DNA of 64,000 nt, taken from assembly GCA_015472025.1 (NCBI GenBank), contig BNHL01000001.1:3150001-3214000 (forward strand), read 5' to 3'. Each line of letters begins with the position of its first letter. The stretch's first letter is position 1. The notes below the pieces were generated by a model. The model did not search any database and was not told where the DNA came from. It saw only the letters and a program-made list of their open reading frames with translations. The position numbers and the translations under genes are program-made. Below are positions 52,701 through 61,600 of the stretch, piece by piece. The stretch comes from Cytophagales bacterium WSM2-2 (GTDB taxonomy: Bacteria > Bacteroidota > Bacteroidia > Cytophagales > Cyclobacteriaceae).

Positions 52701-52935
52701 TGATTTTTTCATCATTTACAGCGGGTCCGTTCAGTACTTTGAAGGAGGCCGGTATGTGACTGATTTTAACAAAGGACAGTTTGTGGGGGAAATGCTTTCA
52801 TCACCTGGCTTTGTTAATACCAACTTGCTGGTAGCCAAGGAGCAGACACTCATGTTGAAATTCAATAAAGACCAGTTTTACGAGCTGCTCTCCGATAATG
52901 TCAAACTGGCGGACAAATTTTTGCAGTTTATTTGA
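49771..52935 (+). CDS. NTT/MFS-like transporter fused to HEAT repeats and a cyclic-nucleotide-binding domain
   Basis: A 1054-residue protein starting at GTG. About residues 1-430 form roughly 12 membrane helices of the ATP/ADP translocase-MFS type (for example LLMLITGFFFGIFIATYQVT and AVLLLCYWGIFGRLFNFRQS). Residues about 560-900 are HEAT repeats (RSPEPGDRHYAAELILH, DIDPKVRRTAIATAAKR, DRLVREVAAWALHEVD). The last 120 are a cNMP-binding beta roll (FFIIYSGSVQYFEGG, then GQFVGEML). NTT-HEAT fusions are known in free-living bacteria (recalled). The cNMP roll could gate transport of a nucleotide-like solute. The usual PBC Arg is not obvious, so cNMP binding itself is uncertain. Confidence 0.82.
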   Translation: MEKHPLDFLSPNPEERNQVLLMLITGFFFGIFIATYQVTAESLFLSQMSERINDAFLISGVLGIVSTLIFTFFQNRIKFVTLAISSLTVILAVTSTLYYFYRFGDAGLHANVLLVMYCLTGPITAVLLLCYWGIFGRLFNFRQSKRIIGWIDTGQLVAIITANFFVPLTTVFFNNTIDYLIVCNFSIVCSLVFVIIIASRFVLTKNNPREFDSTVRQETRFTSMFRDKYVVLLAWFLMTSMVTFILNQYSFQTLLNKQYPVQRDLTNFIGYFNGAIYLLSLVMQTFVNDRLIGTYGIRISLFVLPVITGLFALCSTLTVSFFGFSLEPDSQAFIFFFLFVALTRLFNSMLRDSLENPVYKLLFIPLDNRYRFGIQSKIEGVINESGRFIAGLLVFAFSQLLFFKLYWIPLLVIALGGLYIFVVRNLYSGYKGKIRSKLESSEFHQDKLEIGFAEVTSTLEKQLLDKKTSKAIFSFKLLEKLNPLKVGVWVNELMKNRREEAQDYAQRRMNEMKGLSVSENYVIRINRKMVSADGKNVLSSFDLDQMLRNGGEITKTRLQRLARSPEPGDRHYAAELILHTSRTENISFLIELLNDIDPKVRRTAIATAAKRFNGEVINTVIDNLNHPQYSNLAMNSLALMGTAALNHLDSGFYRSGQNTQTMVRIIQVLGRIGGQRAKELLWNKIDYPDKVIVSQVLLSLGDCGFKASIAQVTRIKYAIETDIADLTWNLSAIRELGESSASEQVRMALRQEINHDIEHIYMLLAMLYDTRSIQLVKENIESGTSEGTTYAVELLDVFLSEQLKMRVIPVLDDLSDSEKIKRLEVFYPRVNLDAKLTLKFLVNRDFTQTNRWTKATVIHQIGAQRIADFTLDLIAQLFNPDRLVREVAAWALHEVDANLYHENSRRLDEDQKRWLDRAILKNQNETALTLYEKASFFLNISVFYGIPGLTLSYLADVSKELKLKEGEHLSIDERLNNDFFIIYSGSVQYFEGGRYVTDFNKGQFVGEMLSSPGFVNTNLLVAKEQTLMLKFNKDQFYELLSDNVKLADKFLQFI

Positions 52936-52977
52936 TTTTCATTAATTTATTAAGTTTTTAAACTAAATCAAGATAAC

Positions 52978-52985
52978 TACCTTTG
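52978..52985 (+). promoter_or_regulatory. Candidate -7 box of the STAND operon
   Basis: TACCTTTG, a TAnnTTTG match, lies 75 bases before the STAND gene start in the 125-base gap after the HEAT-fusion gene. It marks a probable separate operon start. The -33 region is only T-rich. Confidence 0.4.
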
Positions 52986-53060
52986 ATTTTTTAATGGCTT
53001 GGTGTGCCCGTCTATAGTGCATCTTGCTGTTAAGGAGTTAAAAGACTTACTTTAATCCAG

Positions 53061-56000
53061 ATGCTAAATTCACCTGTCAAAGTTGGCGTGATAGATGAAT
53101 CGGACTCAGCTAGGGTATACCCTGAGTCTCGAATTGGCATTAATCCGTTCCCGGGGCTACGACCATTTACATTGGAAGAGTGTTTTCTCTTCTTTGGTCG
53201 CGAAGGTCAAGTAGACGATATCCTCCTTAAGCTTTCAATAAGTCGCTCGGTTACTGTCATGGGTTACTCCGGTAGCGGTAAATCAAGCTTGATGTTTTGC
53301 GGTCTCCTCCCCGTTTTGTACGGAGGTTTCATGACCGATACTGGTCCCTTTTGGGGAATTTTAACTGCAAGACCTGGGAATTCACCGATCGGTAATCTTG
53401 CCGAATCGATTTTAAACTTTCTTCTGCAATCCAAGCGTATTGAAGAGGACGACAAACATATTCACAGGGCTATTATTAACTCTGTTTTGCGCAGTGGACC
53501 AAATGGATTGATAGAAATAGCCCGGTTCGTTCAAACCAATGAGAATGAAAATATTTTTCTGCTGATCGACCAGTTCGAGGAGCTCTTTCGCTATTCTGAA
53601 GGAGGTAGTGATGATTATCGAAATGAAGCCACAGCGTATGTAAATCTCATCCTCACGGCAATAGGGCAGAAACAGGTGCCTGTTTATGTCGCATTGAACA
53701 TGCGGTCAGATTTTATTGGAGATTGTTCACAGTTCCAGGGGTTGACAGAGATGATCAATGCAAGCAACTACCTGGTTCCGCAATTGACTCGCGAGCAAAA
53801 ACGCATGGCCATTGAAGGTCCGGTGGCGGTGAGTGGATCCAGAATTTCATCACGACTGGTTAAGCGACTGCTGAGTGATATTGGAGACAACCAGGATCAA
53901 CTTCCCATTTTGCAGCATGCGATGATGCGTACATGGGAATACTGGGAAAACAATCACGATCCCGGTGAACCCATTGACCTGAGGCATTACAATTCCATTG
54001 GAAAAATTGATCAGGCTCTTTCGCTTCACGCAAATGAAGCTTACGAAGAGTTGACACCCCGGCAAAAGGAGATTGCAGAAATTCTATTTAAAAGCATTAC
54101 TGAAAAAAATCAGGATAATCAGGGCATGCGCAGGCCTGCCAAAGTTGGTCTGGTTGCAGAGCTTTCAGATGCACAGGAGAGTGAAGTAATTGAAGTTGTA
54201 GAGAGCTTCCGAAAGCCGGGCCGTTCGTTCATCATGCCGGGAGCGCATATCGCCTTGAACGCAGATTCTTTAATTGAGATATCTCACGAAAGTTTAATGC
54301 GTATCTGGACCAGGCTTTCAACCTGGGTAGATGAAGAGTACGAGTCAGCGCACATGTACAAGCGTGTGTCCGATGCTTCAGCCATGTACCAGATCGGCCG
54401 AACCAGCTTGTGGAGGCCACCGGATTTACAACTGGCGCTCAACTGGCAGAAAAAACAAAGACCTTCCCGCACTTGGGCGCAACGCTATGATGTTGCTTTT
54501 GAACGTGCTATTGTATTCCTCGACACGAGCCGCATCACGTATGAGGCTGAGTTGAAGAACCAGGAGATGTTGCAGCGAAGGATGCTTCGCAGGGCAAGAG
54601 CAACAAATATTGTGCTGGCAGCTTTCCTCATTGTAGCTATTGCATTTTTCCTTTTCGGTTTGATAAAAAGTATTCAAGCTGACAAGAACCGCATTGAGTC
54701 CGATATTCAAAGAGACAAAGCCGAAAAGGCAAATGCTCAAGCCCAGAAGTCGGCACAGCTGGCTGAGGCGCGGGCCAATGATGTGATCAACAAACAGGAA
54801 GAATTAGCGAAGCAACGTGACCAATTGGCCGAGACCAACAAATCGTTGTCTACTTCCTTCAGGAAAAATGACAGCCTTCTCAGGGTTGCTCAACGCAGTT
54901 ATGAAGAAGCGGTAGCTCAGCAAAAATATGCGGAGTTGAAAAGTGAGATTGCAGACTTCGAAACTAACCGTGCCGACAGCCTTGCTGCAGATGTGGAGGC
55001 TCGTCTGATGTTGTCTATTGCGCAGTCGCTGGAAGTAAAATCAAAAAGTATAGATGATAAAAATCTGGCGGGTAATGCTGCTTTGCAAGGCTATGCTTTC
55101 CATACCCGTTACAACGGAAAAAAATATGACCCTTATGTTTTTCAGGGATTGTACTATGCATTAACGAAACTTTCAGGTAACAATTACAATGCGGTGAAAA
55201 TGCCGGGCAACTACAAGAGTAAAATGTTTGCACTGGCCGTCTCTCAGAAGACATCGAGTTTTTTCACAACCGGAAATGATGGCCGCATTTTTAAAGGCGA
55301 CTTCATGTCGCAGAAAGTAGACAGGGTGGTCAACGAGAAGAAATTTCCTAATCGGGTTTTAGCCTTGAGCAGAGATGAAAAGTATCTGGTGAATGGAAGT
55401 GACTCCAGTTACGTGGAAATTTTCTCATTGGACAACCCGGCAGCAGGACCTAGACTGGTGTTGGGTCATCGGGGAGTGATTACGGATGTTAAATTCTTGC
55501 CGGATGGTTCGGGCTTCATCTCATCTTCAGCAGACAGAACATTGAGGTTGACAAATCACATCAGTGGTGAATCAAAACAAATTGTTGCGCTTCCCTATGA
55601 TATTAAATCAATCGACATCAGTTCAGATGGTAGGTCATTGGTAGCGGGTTCACCTTCCGGGAAAGTGATCCTTGTGAATTTGCGTGATTATTCTGTCAAA
55701 GAATTAAGGGACGAATCTCCGAACCGGGTTTTGTCAGTTGCCTTTCACCCGACACGTCAGCTTATCGCTTATGGTGTGGAGGCAGTGGCCGAGCGAAAAG
55801 GAACTGTGAAACTCTTTAACCTCGCTAGCATGAAAATTGACCGCGAGTTGGGGGGGCACAGGGCGGGTATTTCCGATGTTGAATTCAGCCCCGATGGCTT
55901 GTTGCTGGCGAGTGCCGGCCTTGACCGCAAACTGCAGATGTGGGTGGTGGATCGCGTAGATGATTTGCCGGTGGAAATGGACAACAATAACGGCTACGTC

Positions 56001-56207
56001 TGGGATTTAGCCTTCTCCAAAGAATCAAATTACCTGATCGCTTCTTGCAATGACGGAGAAATCAGGATATGGCCAACGGATCCGAAAATTCTGGCAGACC
56101 AGATTTGCCCCAAGCTTGACAGGAATATGACTGCGGAAGAGTGGAATATTTATGTCGGTAGTAGTATTCCATATGAGCAGACGTGCAAAACTATACCGGT
56201 AAAATGA
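53061..56207 (+). CDS. Transmembrane STAND NTPase with coiled coil and WD40 propeller
   Basis: A 1048-residue protein. The nSTAND-type ATPase (about residues 28-480) begins NPFPGLRPFTLEECFLFFGR, with Walker A GYSGSGKSS (68-76) and Walker B FLLIDQFEELF (about 172-182). A basic cluster (RRMLRRARA) precedes one membrane helix (about 517-538), so the NTPase should be cytoplasmic and the rest periplasmic. A Lys/Glu/Ala-rich coiled coil (about 540-650) leads to WD40-type repeats (about 720-1030; LGHRGVITDVKFLPDG, GHRAGISDVEFSPDGLLLAS). STAND proteins act as ligand-triggered switches. The stop overlaps the next gene by four bases. Confidence 0.88.
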   Translation: MLNSPVKVGVIDESDSARVYPESRIGINPFPGLRPFTLEECFLFFGREGQVDDILLKLSISRSVTVMGYSGSGKSSLMFCGLLPVLYGGFMTDTGPFWGILTARPGNSPIGNLAESILNFLLQSKRIEEDDKHIHRAIINSVLRSGPNGLIEIARFVQTNENENIFLLIDQFEELFRYSEGGSDDYRNEATAYVNLILTAIGQKQVPVYVALNMRSDFIGDCSQFQGLTEMINASNYLVPQLTREQKRMAIEGPVAVSGSRISSRLVKRLLSDIGDNQDQLPILQHAMMRTWEYWENNHDPGEPIDLRHYNSIGKIDQALSLHANEAYEELTPRQKEIAEILFKSITEKNQDNQGMRRPAKVGLVAELSDAQESEVIEVVESFRKPGRSFIMPGAHIALNADSLIEISHESLMRIWTRLSTWVDEEYESAHMYKRVSDASAMYQIGRTSLWRPPDLQLALNWQKKQRPSRTWAQRYDVAFERAIVFLDTSRITYEAELKNQEMLQRRMLRRARATNIVLAAFLIVAIAFFLFGLIKSIQADKNRIESDIQRDKAEKANAQAQKSAQLAEARANDVINKQEELAKQRDQLAETNKSLSTSFRKNDSLLRVAQRSYEEAVAQQKYAELKSEIADFETNRADSLAADVEARLMLSIAQSLEVKSKSIDDKNLAGNAALQGYAFHTRYNGKKYDPYVFQGLYYALTKLSGNNYNAVKMPGNYKSKMFALAVSQKTSSFFTTGNDGRIFKGDFMSQKVDRVVNEKKFPNRVLALSRDEKYLVNGSDSSYVEIFSLDNPAAGPRLVLGHRGVITDVKFLPDGSGFISSSADRTLRLTNHISGESKQIVALPYDIKSIDISSDGRSLVAGSPSGKVILVNLRDYSVKELRDESPNRVLSVAFHPTRQLIAYGVEAVAERKGTVKLFNLASMKIDRELGGHRAGISDVEFSPDGLLLASAGLDRKLQMWVVDRVDDLPVEMDNNNGYVWDLAFSKESNYLIASCNDGEIRIWPTDPKILADQICPKLDRNMTAEEWNIYVGSSIPYEQTCKTIPVK

Positions 56208-57310
56208 TGGTTCGGATTCTACTGATTTTTTTATTCGCATCAATCACCGTACAGCTGTTCAGTCAGAGTAAAGACTGTGAGCAGACGTTGAATAGTGCTG
56301 CAGCAGAATTTGATGCGGGCCGCTTTTATGGCTTGCCTTCTTTGCTCAAGCCATGTCTCGACAAAGGATTTTCCCAAGAGCAAAAAGTGCGCGCTTATCT
56401 TTTGCTGACTCAGGCTTACTTAATTCTGGACGATCCAATCGCTGCAGAGACCAGCTACCTTCAATTGTTGAAAGCCGATCCCGAGTATGTCGCAAATCCT
56501 GCACGTGATCCGGTAGATGTTTACTATTTGAGTAAGCGATTCATCACTACTCCGGTTTTTACACCCAATTTTCTTCTGGGAGTAAATACGTCTTTACCAC
56601 GTCCCATTTTTTCATTAAACACGAGCAGCACGCAGACACAACGCACTGAGGAAAATGTGCTCAAGCTTGGCTATCAGGTTGGCGGTACAATTGATTGGAA
56701 CCTGAATGAGCGCTGGAGTATTGGAATCGGATTGCAGTATTCGAAAAAGACATTCAAATCGGTAGCTCAAAATAGTGATGAAGGAACCCATCTCGAATTC
56801 ACTGAGAAGCAAGACTGGATCGATCTTCCCTTGTATGTGAAATATTCACATGACTCCGGTGCGTTCAGGCCGTTTGTGTATACCGGGATTTCGGCCAACT
56901 TTTTAATAGGCTCCAAGCTTGCACCAGACGGTGTCGACCTGAACTCACCGAGTCCGCCACAGCAACAGATTTGGCAGGGACCGGACATCGATATTCTTTA
57001 TAAAAGAAATATGCTGAACCGGTCATTAGTGCTGGGGGGTGGTTTTAAATATAAGGTGAGCAAGAATTTTTTGTTCCTCGATGTGCGCTATATGGGCGGG
57101 TTGAATAATATCGTCAAGAACCCCTACACCACGTCTGACGGGAAACTTGACAAGCTGCTAACGAACTATGAGTACTCCTCCGATTTTTTCAGAATTGATA
57201 ACCTGTCTTTATCGGTAGGGTTTATTAAACCATTGTACGATCCGCGAAAAAGAAAACCAGTAGTAACGGGGTTATTGCAAAAACTGGGACTTAAAAAGGC
57301 TAAGAAATGA
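56204..57310 (+). CDS. Outer-membrane beta-barrel protein with N-terminal helical-repeat domain
   Basis: A 368-residue protein. The start is the ATG at 56204, overlapping the STAND stop (ATGA); seven more codons are open upstream. A signal peptide (about residues 1-21) is followed by a TPR-like helical part (about 25-110; TLNSAAAEFDAGRFYGLPSL, VRAYLLLTQAYLILDDPIAA). A PorT-like barrel (about 130-350) ends in a basic tail. The N-terminal part is periplasmic, and so could face the WD40 propeller of its neighbour. Its stop overlaps the next ATG by four bases. Confidence 0.75.
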   Translation: MMVRILLIFLFASITVQLFSQSKDCEQTLNSAAAEFDAGRFYGLPSLLKPCLDKGFSQEQKVRAYLLLTQAYLILDDPIAAETSYLQLLKADPEYVANPARDPVDVYYLSKRFITTPVFTPNFLLGVNTSLPRPIFSLNTSSTQTQRTEENVLKLGYQVGGTIDWNLNERWSIGIGLQYSKKTFKSVAQNSDEGTHLEFTEKQDWIDLPLYVKYSHDSGAFRPFVYTGISANFLIGSKLAPDGVDLNSPSPPQQQIWQGPDIDILYKRNMLNRSLVLGGGFKYKVSKNFLFLDVRYMGGLNNIVKNPYTTSDGKLDKLLTNYEYSSDFFRIDNLSLSVGFIKPLYDPRKRKPVVTGLLQKLGLKKAKK

Positions 57311-58578
57311 GGGGGCGTAAACTGTTTTTTGGACTGTTGATTTTTGTCGTTGCATGCGATACAGCTTCGAATATTCCTTCTCCATCCAAAAGCTATTTTA
57401 TTAAATATTTCGGAGGGGACGGAAATCAGACTGCAGTAGACTTGATTGTAAACCCGGATGGCACATTTTATATCCTTGGGAATTCTGTGCGGTCAGCAGG
57501 AGTGAACCAACGGGTTTATCTGGCCAAAGCGGATGCACAGGGAAGACTATTGTGGCAAAGAACTTATGGCGATCCGGCTATTAAAATGGAGGCGCGCGAT
57601 TTTGAGTTGACGTCAGACGGTAAGCTAGCCGTGGTAGCGAATAAATTTACAACATCTGCGAATGCTGATATCCTCTTAAGTCGCTTCACGCTTGATGGTA
57701 ATGCCATCGACAGTGTACTCTTGCAATTAGAATCGCTACCGGCTCCGAAGAATGAATTTGCAAATTCGTTGACCGAATTAAATGATGGCGGCTTCCTGGT
57801 GACCGGCTATACCGACTACTCCAGCGATCCTTCCCACCAATGGGACGAATTACATTTAAGAACAGACAAGAATTTGCGACAATTGCTCACGGCTACAGAT
57901 ATCTGGAAAGAGACTACCGGTTCGGGAACGACTAATAAGGGAGTGAAATCATTTCAGACCAAAGCCGGGAAAATCTATGTATTTGGAATGACCAATGCCG
58001 CTGCCATTGATATGAACTTTTGGAACTTCGGACTTGATGCTAATGGTGCTCCTTCGGGAAATTCAGACGTTTCATCTGAATTTGTAGTAAATGGTTCTAA
58101 CGAGATAGTGACTAGCGTTTTCAAATCGCCGGTGAATGGTTATGTGATGTCAGGGATTATGACTGACCCCGCAAGCCAAACGATGACCATGTACCTGAAG
58201 AAGATCAGGTTCGACAACCCGGTCTTCGATCAGAGTGATATACAATTCAGTTATAGTTCGGCAACAGGTGCACTAGGCAAAGGCGCAACACCTTTCGTGA
58301 CAGCATGTGTCGGTTCAAGCGGGTATTATGTATTGGCTAACACCTACAATAACCCAAGCGGATTCAGCGATATGATGCTTTTAAAGTTGGATGACACTTT
58401 TCAAGGGAGTGGCGATCCTGTGATTTTGGGTGGGGACGGAGAGGATATGGCCGCAGCTGTGTCGGAGCTGCCAGACGGAAGAATTGTTGTGCTGGGTACG
58501 ATGAATATCGGGACCCCTGCAGAACAATTTAAAATTGTGCTAATGAAGCTCAATTCCAGCGGAAAACTAACCGATTAA
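57307..58578 (+). CDS. Lipoprotein with propeller-like repeats
   Basis: A 423-residue lipoprotein (FVVACD lipobox, Cys at about 17). The body repeats a pattern of D-G-x-[FLI]-x-[VIL]-x-[GA]-x(n)-[DN]-[IM]-x-L-x-[KR]-[LFI] (for example NPDGTFYILGNS, LNDGGFLVTGY, SSGYYVLANTY, LPDGRIVVLGT), typical of secreted beta-propellers (delta-60 or SBBP-like). The ATG overlaps the stop of the barrel gene. It is the third gene of the coupled set and probably sits on the outer membrane. No enzyme motif is visible. Confidence 0.75.
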   Translation: MRGRKLFFGLLIFVVACDTASNIPSPSKSYFIKYFGGDGNQTAVDLIVNPDGTFYILGNSVRSAGVNQRVYLAKADAQGRLLWQRTYGDPAIKMEARDFELTSDGKLAVVANKFTTSANADILLSRFTLDGNAIDSVLLQLESLPAPKNEFANSLTELNDGGFLVTGYTDYSSDPSHQWDELHLRTDKNLRQLLTATDIWKETTGSGTTNKGVKSFQTKAGKIYVFGMTNAAAIDMNFWNFGLDANGAPSGNSDVSSEFVVNGSNEIVTSVFKSPVNGYVMSGIMTDPASQTMTMYLKKIRFDNPVFDQSDIQFSYSSATGALGKGATPFVTACVGSSGYYVLANTYNNPSGFSDMMLLKLDDTFQGSGDPVILGGDGEDMAAAVSELPDGRIVVLGTMNIGTPAEQFKIVLMKLNSSGKLTD

Positions 58579-58656
58579 GGACTGATTCACTGGTTGAAAA
58601 AGGGTTACTTTTAGAGTTAGATTGTGATTTAAACGTGTCTAGTTGGCTTTAAACTT

Positions 58657-61600
58657 ATGATTGTCCAAAAAACTCATTTTGGAGGGGGTAATCTCCCTTT
58701 GAGGTCAACTTCAGAGTCAATTTTGTTGATTTTAAAAATTGCTGATTTGAAGGTTTTTTATTCATCTCATCAGGCGAAAGGTTCTTATAGGCTAAATGCA
58801 TTTTTTGCCTTCCTTTCTCTATTCTTTGCATTTGGATATACATCTGCTCAAACTACTATTACATCTGGAAACACAGTCAATGCCAGTACAATTACTGCTG
58901 GAAATACTATTACCATACAAAATGGTGGTACTCTTAATATGGATGTTGCAAGGTCTTTTACATCCATCACGACCAATACAACGGGAGCGGGGGTTTGCGC
59001 GGTTACAGGAGCCAATACACTTACACTAAGCGGAGCCCTAACCATAACTGCTTCGACATCTATTGCTTTCAGTACAAACCTTACAGGTACATCATTTAAC
59101 TTTGGCGCTACTTCTTCAACTACTTCTACATTAACAGTTAATTTAGGCAAGACATTAACTTTTTCTGGTGCGGGCACAATTAATAGTGCCGTAGCAAATA
59201 ATGTTGATGCAGTTATTACAGGAGCAGGCGCTATTTCGGTGGCGTCAATTGCCCTTGGAACGAACATAACTCCAACAAGCAATCAGACAACTACACTTAC
59301 ATCGTCCATTTCCAGCTTAACCGTAACCGGAAGTATAACAGTTAGAACTGATAGTAATTCTCCAACGGCCCTGAATAATGCGACCTTCAACCATCAAAGC
59401 GGTGCAGTAGCAATAACTACTTCATTAGTTACAAGTTTTACAGGTACCAATCCTACATCCACGATAGCTACTTACGATATGTCATCGGGTGTTGGGTCTG
59501 GGACACTGACTTTTAATGGCGCTACTCCGTTTACAACAGCCGGTGGTGGGACAAACAATATCATATTTAACGGAAGCTCGTCAACGGTGTCATACAATCG
59601 TGCCGGAGTCCAGACAGTCTTCAATGTCAATTATACTAATCTGACTCTATCTAATAGTGGAGTAAAGACGCTTCAGGTAGGAACGACTACTATTGGAGGT
59701 GCTCTCACACTGTCGGGTACAGCATCTGCAACTGCAGTTATTGGCTTATCTATCGGATCTGTTACAATTGGTGGCGGAACTACTTTTAGTGGTGCGACTT
59801 TCAGTCATTCGGTGAGTGGAGACTGGACTAACAACGGAGGAACCTTTACATCAGCAACAAGTACGGTAACATTCAACGGAACTGGTCCACAAGCAATCAC
59901 TGGTACTTCGCCAACACAGACGTTCAATAATATTATAGTGAGTAAAACTGCTGGCCAGACTCTTTCTGTCGGTGGAAGCACTACTACGCTAAATGTTGCT
60001 AACCTTACTCAAACAACCGGAAACTTTACAGCCCCAACCACACTTGCGGCTACCGGCAATCTGTCGATTTCATCTGATACATATACGGCTGGTACCAACA
60101 CTAATATTGGTGGAAATTTTGCTCTTACCGGAGGTGCATTCGCCCCCGGAGCTGGCACAGTTACATTCAACAAGGCAGCGGGAACCCAGACATTAAATTC
60201 AGGCGGTGCGTCATTCAATAATATTTCACACACTGGCGCTGGAACTCTACAGTTGTCAACTAATTCTTTGGCAACTGGAGGAACATTCACCACCTCTGCG
60301 GGAAGCTTTGACGCTAATGGATTGAGTAGCACAGTTACCGGACTTACCACAGTAAGCGGAGGAACTTATTTGAGCTCAACTGCTACTCAAACATTCAATG
60401 GCGGGTTGACAATCTCGGGAGGAACATTTACAGGTTCGACCGGAGCAGTAACAAGTACGAACGTAACATTGACCTCGGGTACAATGACTGCTCCTTCTGG
60501 AACATTTAGCGTATCTGGAAACTGGTCAAGATCTGCAGCTACATTCACCCCAGGTGCAAATACAGTGACTTTCACTGGTTCAGGGACTCAGACTTTAAAT
60601 TCAGGCGGCTCTTCATTCAACAACATTTCGCACACAGGCTCTGGGACGCTGCAATTGATAACAAATTCGCTGACTACCGGAGGTACCTTTACAAACTCAG
60701 CAGGTACCTTCGATGCAAATTCATTAAGTAACACAGTTACAGGACTGGCCACAATAAGTGGGGGAATTTATTCGGCCTCAACAGCCCTTCAAACCTTTAA
60801 TGGAGGACTGACAATTTCTGGCGGAACATTTACCGGGTCAACGGGAGATGTAGCCACAGTCAATCTGACTCTAAGTAGTGGTACGTTAACTGCTCCATCG
60901 GGAGTATTTAATGTCTCCGGTAATTGGTCAAAGACCGCTGGAACATTTACTCCGGGAGGAAATACAGTGACGTTCACCTCTTCAGCAACGCAAACACTAA
61001 ACTCTGGCGGAAGCTCATTCAATAATATTTCCCATTCGGGAACAGGTACACTGCAATTACTTACCAATTCATTGACAACCGGAGGAACGTTCACCAATTC
61101 AAACGGAACTTTCGATGCGAACGGATTAAGCAATACAGTGACCGGTCTTACAACAGTCAGTGTTGGTACCTATCTGGCATCAACTGCACTTCAGACATTT
61201 AACGGTGGTTTGACAATCTCCGGTGGAACATTTACCGGATCAACCGGTGGTGTAACCACAACAGGACTAACGTTGAGTTCGGGGACGTTGACAGCGCCTT
61301 CAGGAGTATTTAATGTTTCAGGTAATTGGTCACAAACCGGAGGCACTTTTACTCCGGGTGCTAATACTGTCACATTCACAGGTGGAAGCGCACAAACCTT
61401 AAATTCCGGAGGATCATCCTTTGGAAATATTTCACATACCGGTGCAGGTACTTTACAATTGTTGACCAATTCCCTGGCAATAAACGGAACCTTTACAAAC
61501 GCCAGCTCAGCGGGAGATTTTAACACCAATGGGTTAAGCACCACAGTTACGGGACTTACAACACTGAGTGGGGGAAATTATTTAGCATCCACGGCACTTC

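Noticed and set aside
54426-54740. Minus-strand frame of 104 codons inside the STAND gene
   Set aside because: Fully inside a strong coding gene in another frame; shadow.
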